Assembly: GCA_003456455.1 (NCBI GenBank) | Contig: DMRV01000364.1 | Location: 1-9,446, forward strand | Direction: 5' to 3' | DNA: 9,446 bases | Source: Flavobacteriales bacterium | Lineage (GTDB): Bacteria > Bacteroidota > Bacteroidia > UBA10329 | Shown here: positions 6,618 to 9,446 of the stretch, piece after piece | Layout of the letters: each line of letters starts with the position of its first letter | Numbering within the stretch: the stretch's first letter is position 1 | Program-made: the position numbers and the translations under genes | Notes under the pieces: generated by a model | What the model was told of the DNA's origin: nothing | The model's database searches: none | The model's input: only the letters and a program-made list of their open reading frames with translations

Positions 6618-7373
6618 ATGGCAAAGAAATCACCCCGAAGCAAATCTAAATCTAGTGCGAAACGGCCGTGGTATAAGCGATTGCTTCGGACCTTTTTCAT
6701 GTTCGTATTCGGACTATTTGTGCTAAGCGTTTCGATTGTCGTCCTGTATCGGTTTGTGCCCGTACCGGTGACTATTCTTCAGCTAACGCGATGTGTTGAG
6801 CAATTTGAAAACGATAAACCAATTCGACTGAAGAAGCATTGGGTTTCGTTGGCTGAAATCAGCAATAAGATTCAGCTCGCTGTTGTCTGTTCTGAGGACC
6901 AAAAGTTCCTCAATCACAATGGGTTTGATGTCGAAGCCATTGAAAAAGCCATCGAACATAACAGAAAAGGAAAGCGTGTTCGTGGAGCAAGTACTATCAG
7001 CCAACAAACAGCTAAAAATGTATTCCTATGGCAAGGAAGAACTTGGATTCGAAAAGGCCTTGAAGTTTATTTCACATCTCTAATTGAACTCATTTGGAGC
7101 AAAGAACGAATCATGGAAGTGTATCTGAATGTGATTGAAATGGGTGATGGTATTTATGGAGCCGAAATGGTCTCTCAGATTTATTTCAAGAAATCAGCAT
7201 CAGAATTATCTACAGCAGAAGCCGCTTTGCTTGCAAGTATTCTTCCAAATCCGAGAATATACTCAGCTACAAATCCTTCTAGTTATCCGCGCGGTAGGCA
7301 AACCTGGACAATGACTCAAATGATGCATTGGGGTGGTAAACTTGATTATGAAAACCCACCAAGTCACAAATAG
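6618..7373 (+). CDS. mtgA: Monofunctional peptidoglycan glycosyltransferase MtgA
   Basis: A GT51-family enzyme that polymerises lipid II into glycan strands at the outer face of the inner membrane. It has 251 residues, a basic N-terminus (MAKKSPRSKS), one transmembrane segment at about 24-46, then a glycosyltransferase domain with no transpeptidase domain. Motifs appear in order: SEDQKFLNHNGFD (catalytic Glu93), RGASTISQQTAKN (122-134), RKGLE (145-149), KERIMEVYLN (162-171, second Glu167) and the helical AEAALLASILPNP near 200-212. The length and lack of a penicillin-binding domain separate it from class A PBPs. The start follows AACCAATA without a Shine-Dalgarno. It is monocistronic and ends 3 nt before the stop codon of the opposing hydroxylase gene. 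Confidence 0.95.
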   Translation: MAKKSPRSKSKSSAKRPWYKRLLRTFFMFVFGLFVLSVSIVVLYRFVPVPVTILQLTRCVEQFENDKPIRLKKHWVSLAEISNKIQLAVVCSEDQKFLNHNGFDVEAIEKAIEHNRKGKRVRGASTISQQTAKNVFLWQGRTWIRKGLEVYFTSLIELIWSKERIMEVYLNVIEMGDGIYGAEMVSQIYFKKSASELSTAEAALLASILPNPRIYSATNPSSYPRGRQTWTMTQMMHWGGKLDYENPPSHK

Positions 7374-7376
7374 GAA

Positions 7377-8300
7377 TCAACTGTTGGTTGAGTTGAGCAA
7401 TTTCAATGATGCCGTATTTCGAAGTTCATCCGCTAAAACGCCACCATCAACATGATTCCATCCTGGAGGGTAAAGAGCGTATTTGATTTTATCCATAAGC
7501 TTATTTGTAGATTTTATATCGCTCCATAACGAACGGAATTCATCGGTTTGCACTGTAATCAGGTTGTCGGTGTCAATCTCCTTCATTATTCCGTACTCAG
7601 GCACTTCTCGTTCATCCAACGGTTGCATAGTGCCGAAAATTCTATCCCAAATACTGAGTGTCTCGCCATAATTTCTATCCAAATAGAGATGATTAACGCT
7701 ATGATGCACGCGGTGAAGCGAGGGAGAAACAAACAAGTATTCGAACCATTTCCATCGTTTGGTTGGAACCCAACTTTCGTTGATGTGTTCCATGACTCCG
7801 TAAATCTTACCGATGGCATCAATCAGAATAACCATTACTGGATTAAAGCCAAGTAAAGGCATCCAAATGATGTTGTGTGGAACGAGGATGAAATCAAAAA
7901 AGGAACCTCTAAAAGCTACCGAAAGCTTCATCTCCTTTGCAGAATGATGGATGCTGTGCAAGCACCAGAAAAACCTTACTCTGTGACTGATAAAATGAAT
8001 CAGCCAAAAACCGAAGTCGTACACAACATAAGCCGCAACCCAGACATACCATTCTGTCCCAAGATTCAACAACCGATAGTTGTAAAGCCAAAACATCAAG
8101 GCTAGGAAAAAGAGCTTTTGCAGAGCAAAAACCGGTGCGAACGTCAGAGCAGCACTGGCAATGTTTATCCAACCTTCAGTGTTTTTCTTCGATTGTTTGT
8201 TGAAGACTAGAATTCCCCATTCAAGAAGAACCAGACCAAGGATAATAACAATCAGAAAAATCGGGGCGTTTTCAGCAGAAAAATCAGGTAACTTGTCCAT
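7377..8300 (-). CDS. Membrane fatty acid hydroxylase / sterol desaturase family protein
   Basis: An integral membrane di-iron oxygenase of the FA_hydroxylase superfamily. From the ATG at 8300 it has 307 residues. The eight-histidine signature is complete: HFISH (H102, H106), HSIHH (H115, H118, H119) and HRVHH (H196, H199, H200), with an extra His in MEHIN (H172) where the family has one. Hydrophobic segments lie at roughly 13-33, 47-72, 83-105 and 140-165, and the tail after about 235 is soluble. The substrate (sterol, carotenoid, alkylglycerol or fatty acid) cannot be told from sequence. An in-frame TTG at 8321 would add 7 residues; I prefer the ATG because it is a standard start. A perfect inverted repeat brackets this start. 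It lies downstream of dps on the same strand and converges on mtgA. Confidence 0.88.
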   Translation of the reverse strand: MDKLPDFSAENAPIFLIVIILGLVLLEWGILVFNKQSKKNTEGWINIASAALTFAPVFALQKLFFLALMFWLYNYRLLNLGTEWYVWVAAYVVYDFGFWLIHFISHRVRFFWCLHSIHHSAKEMKLSVAFRGSFFDFILVPHNIIWMPLLGFNPVMVILIDAIGKIYGVMEHINESWVPTKRWKWFEYLFVSPSLHRVHHSVNHLYLDRNYGETLSIWDRIFGTMQPLDEREVPEYGIMKEIDTDNLITVQTDEFRSLWSDIKSTNKLMDKIKYALYPPGWNHVDGGVLADELRNTASLKLLNSTNS

Positions 8301-8329
8301 GACAGTGATTTCAAAGACCAAGTTACCTG
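8285..8329. repeat. 11-bp perfect inverted repeat around the hydroxylase start; possible bidirectional terminator
   Basis: CAGGTAACTTG (8285-8295) and CAAGTTACCTG (8319-8329) are exact reverse complements, 23 nt apart. The ATG of the hydroxylase gene (8300-8298) lies in the loop. On the plus strand the stem is followed by CTTTTTTCTTT, and on the minus strand by ATTTTT, so it has the A-stem-loop-T layout of a bidirectional intrinsic terminator, 22 nt beyond the dps stop. The loop is long for a terminator. Alternatively it may control translation of the hydroxylase, or be two near-palindromic protein-binding sites. Confidence 0.5.
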
Positions 8330-8350
8330 CTTTTTTCTTTAGTCAACGGC

Positions 8351-8827
8351 TTACTTATTGCCGAGATAGGCATTAAGCATCCAAACCGTTTTTTCCTGTT
8401 GCGTTATGTAATCGCTCATTTGGGAATTGGTTCCTTCATCGCCAGCATCTCCAGCCAAATCAAGAATGGCTCTTTCCATTTCTAGGAGTGTTTTAAGGTT
8501 CGCTAGAGTGGTAGAAACGGTTCCGTTACCATCTTTCACGTTAGCCGCTTCTTTAATGGTGGAATGCTCCAAATATGCTGTGAATGTATGATAAGGCGTT
8601 TCGCCAAGCGTAAGAACGCGTTCTGCAATTTCATCCACCTTAATTACTGCATCGTTATACAATTCTTCAAACTTTATGTGAAGCTCAAAGAAGCTCGGCC
8701 CTTGAATATTCCAGTGAAAACCTCGCAGGTTCTGATAGAACATTTGATAATTAGCCAAAAGCGTATTCAACTCTTTAGCAAGCTCGTTCGATTTATTCTC
8801 GTTTAATCCTATTTGATTGGTGCTCAT
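8351..8827 (-). CDS. dps: Dps family ferritin-like DNA-protection protein
   Basis: A 158-residue Dps/miniferritin that forms a dodecamer, oxidises Fe(II) with hydrogen peroxide and stores the iron, protecting DNA from Fenton chemistry. The inter-subunit ferroxidase ligands line up with E. coli Dps at a constant offset of 13: His38 (GFHWN) for H51, His50 (FELHIKFEE) for H63, Glu54 in place of D67, Asp65 for D78 and Glu69 for E82 (VDEIAER). The N-terminal tail (MSTNQIGLNENKS) is short and poor in Lys/Arg, so direct DNA binding through that tail is doubtful. The C-terminus WMLNAYLGNK is typical. The start ATG is preceded by an A-rich leader without Shine-Dalgarno. It lies 71 nt downstream of the broken VOC gene and may have its own promoter. 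Confidence 0.93.
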   Translation of the reverse strand: MSTNQIGLNENKSNELAKELNTLLANYQMFYQNLRGFHWNIQGPSFFELHIKFEELYNDAVIKVDEIAERVLTLGETPYHTFTAYLEHSTIKEAANVKDGNGTVSTTLANLKTLLEMERAILDLAGDAGDEGTNSQMSDYITQQEKTVWMLNAYLGNK

Positions 8828-8847
8828 TATTTCTGGTTTTTTAGTTT

Positions 8848-8892
8848 AAGTGAAGGTCACTTTTTGAAGTTGCCTGAACATGATGTAAGTCA
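8848..8892 (-). promoter_or_regulatory. Two palindromic motifs upstream of dps
   Basis: A perfect 6-3-6 palindrome, AAGTGA-AGG-TCACTT, lies at 8848-8862, 21 nt before the dps ATG. A second motif TGA-TGTAAG-TCA (8881-8892) has the TGA-N6-TCA layout of Crp/Fnr-family sites. Either could be an operator, and the first could also fold in the leader RNA. No convincing TAnnTTTG promoter element was found here, and the motifs are short enough to be chance. Confidence 0.25.
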
Positions 8893-8898
8893 CGGGAC

Positions 8899-9318
8899 TC
8901 AGTCTATACACGAGTTGCGTTCTTCAGGATTATCAGTCAAATACTGGATGAATTCGTATTCATTTCCATCAGCATACAAGTATTAATCGCGCAAACGGTG
9001 TTTATGTTCAGTAAAAGCGTAACTCCTTTTGTAACCTGCTTCGCGAAGTCGTTGGCCTACAGCTCTCACATCGTTAACCACAAATCCCATGTGATTAAAT
9101 CCGTGAGTCAAGTAGTTCTCACTGGCGGTTACTTATTTAGTTGTTTCGGTTAGCGCCACATAAGATTGGTTTGTTCCGATATGCGCCCATCTTCTTTGGT
9201 TATCAGCGCCTTCTCCTCTGATTTCGAATTCTGGCATTACAGTTTGAAGAAACTTGACAGTCTCATCCAAATTGTTGACTGTAATGTTGTTGTGTTCTAA
9301 GTATGATTGAGTTTTCAT
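8899..9318 (-). pseudogene. Glyoxalase/bleomycin-resistance (VOC) family gene with two in-frame stop codons
   Basis: One uninterrupted reading frame of 139 codons from the ATG at 9318 to TGA at 8901-8899 encodes a single VOC-family protein, but TAA codons replace residues 62 (9135-9133) and 112 (8985-8983). The protein features run straight through both: SYLEHNNITV (His9), SYVALTE (Glu58), then after the first stop THGFNHMGFVVNDV (His76) and REAGY, and after the second YLYADGNEYEFIQYL (Glu122). These are the four metal-ligand positions of a VOC fold, all kept, and the total length is normal for the family. No frameshift is needed. A gene caller would report only the 61-residue first part. Likely a young nonsense pseudogene; sequencing error or readthrough cannot be excluded. 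The substrate is unknown. Confidence 0.8.
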
Positions 9319-9353
9319 GATGTGTAATTTTTGGTTGATAATTATTACCGAGA

Positions 9354-9385
9354 CAAAGGTGCAAGATGAGTTTATATCAGTCAAA
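9354..9385 (-). promoter_or_regulatory. Possible promoter of the broken VOC gene
   Basis: On the minus strand TTTG (9385-9382) is followed after 20 nt by CACCTTTG (9361-9354), one base off the Bacteroidota -7 consensus TAnnTTTG and close to the usual 19-nt spacing. Transcription would begin about 30 nt before the ATG at 9318. The surroundings (9362-9420) are very AT-rich. Nothing else is recognisable in 9319-9446. Confidence 0.35.
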
Positions 9386-9446
9386 TCAATAATAATTATA
9401 TTCGCATAAATAAAAACTATATAATGACACTGCAACAACTCCAATA

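Noticed and set aside
6434..6700. An 88-codon minus-strand open frame across the queD-mtgA gap
   Set aside because: It runs antisense into the mtgA coding start and mostly translates the folded repeat; no domain, no start signal, and better explained by the repeat.
7377..7396. 6-bp inverted repeat with an 8-nt loop between mtgA and the hydroxylase gene as a terminator
   Set aside because: Short AT-rich stem, no T-tract, and it encodes the last codons of the hydroxylase gene; too weak to call.
7548..8105. Plus-strand open frames of 76-102 codons opposite the hydroxylase gene
   Set aside because: They are antisense shadows of a gene with a complete histidine signature and show no recognisable protein features.
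8301..8321. TTG at 8321 as the hydroxylase start
   Set aside because: The ATG at 8300 is a standard start and the 7 extra residues add no family feature; an AGG upstream of the TTG keeps it possible, so this is a preference, not a proof.
9133..9444. A 103-residue intact small protein at the window end
   Set aside because: The first 42 residues precede the natural ATG at 9318 and are AT-rich upstream DNA; the rest is the first part of the interrupted VOC gene.

Overview
The window looks like a chromosomal stretch from a member of the Bacteroidota, most likely a flavobacterium-like lineage. The reasons are the moderate GC content, starts without Shine-Dalgarno sequences, a TATATTTG element matching the Bacteroidota -7 consensus (TAnnTTTG), a lipoprotein with an acidic stretch after the lipidated Cys, and a structured intergenic repeat of a type I recall from flavobacterial genomes. 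Taxonomy is inferred from these traits only.

Bases 1-3684 (+ strand) are the end of a surface-polysaccharide nucleotide-sugar operon. It holds the C-terminal half of a UDP-HexNAc 6-dehydrogenase (TviB/WbpO type), GalE, RfbB (dTDP-glucose 4,6-dehydratase) and a WbpP/TviC-type UDP-HexNAc 4-epimerase. Junctions are 1 nt apart, a 4-nt ATGA overlap and a 1-nt TAATG overlap, so translation is probably coupled. The first and last genes together could make a UDP-HexNAc uronic acid such as UDP-GalNAcA. GalE and RfbB would feed galactose-type and deoxysugar precursors.

Bases 3674-6385 (- strand) form a second unit, read queD-like, then fabD, then a secreted lipoprotein related to vanadium haloperoxidases, from a promoter near 6355-6385. 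The lipoprotein ends convergently inside the last codons of wbpP. Its haloperoxidase fold motifs are recognisable, but two active-site histidines are replaced.

Bases 6338-6617 are non-coding. They contain the promoter above and a folded repeat of about 120 bases. Next come mtgA (+), a peptidoglycan glycosyltransferase, and, convergent 3 nt later, a membrane fatty-acid hydroxylase/sterol desaturase family gene (-). An 11-bp perfect inverted repeat brackets the start codon of the latter. Upstream on the same strand lie dps (ferritin-like) and a glyoxalase/VOC-family gene interrupted by two in-frame TAA codons.

I found no CRISPR array, defence island, insertion sequence, tRNA or rRNA. The most notable items are the haloperoxidase relative with a rewritten active site, the doubly interrupted but otherwise intact VOC gene, the folded intergenic repeat, and the start-codon hairpin.
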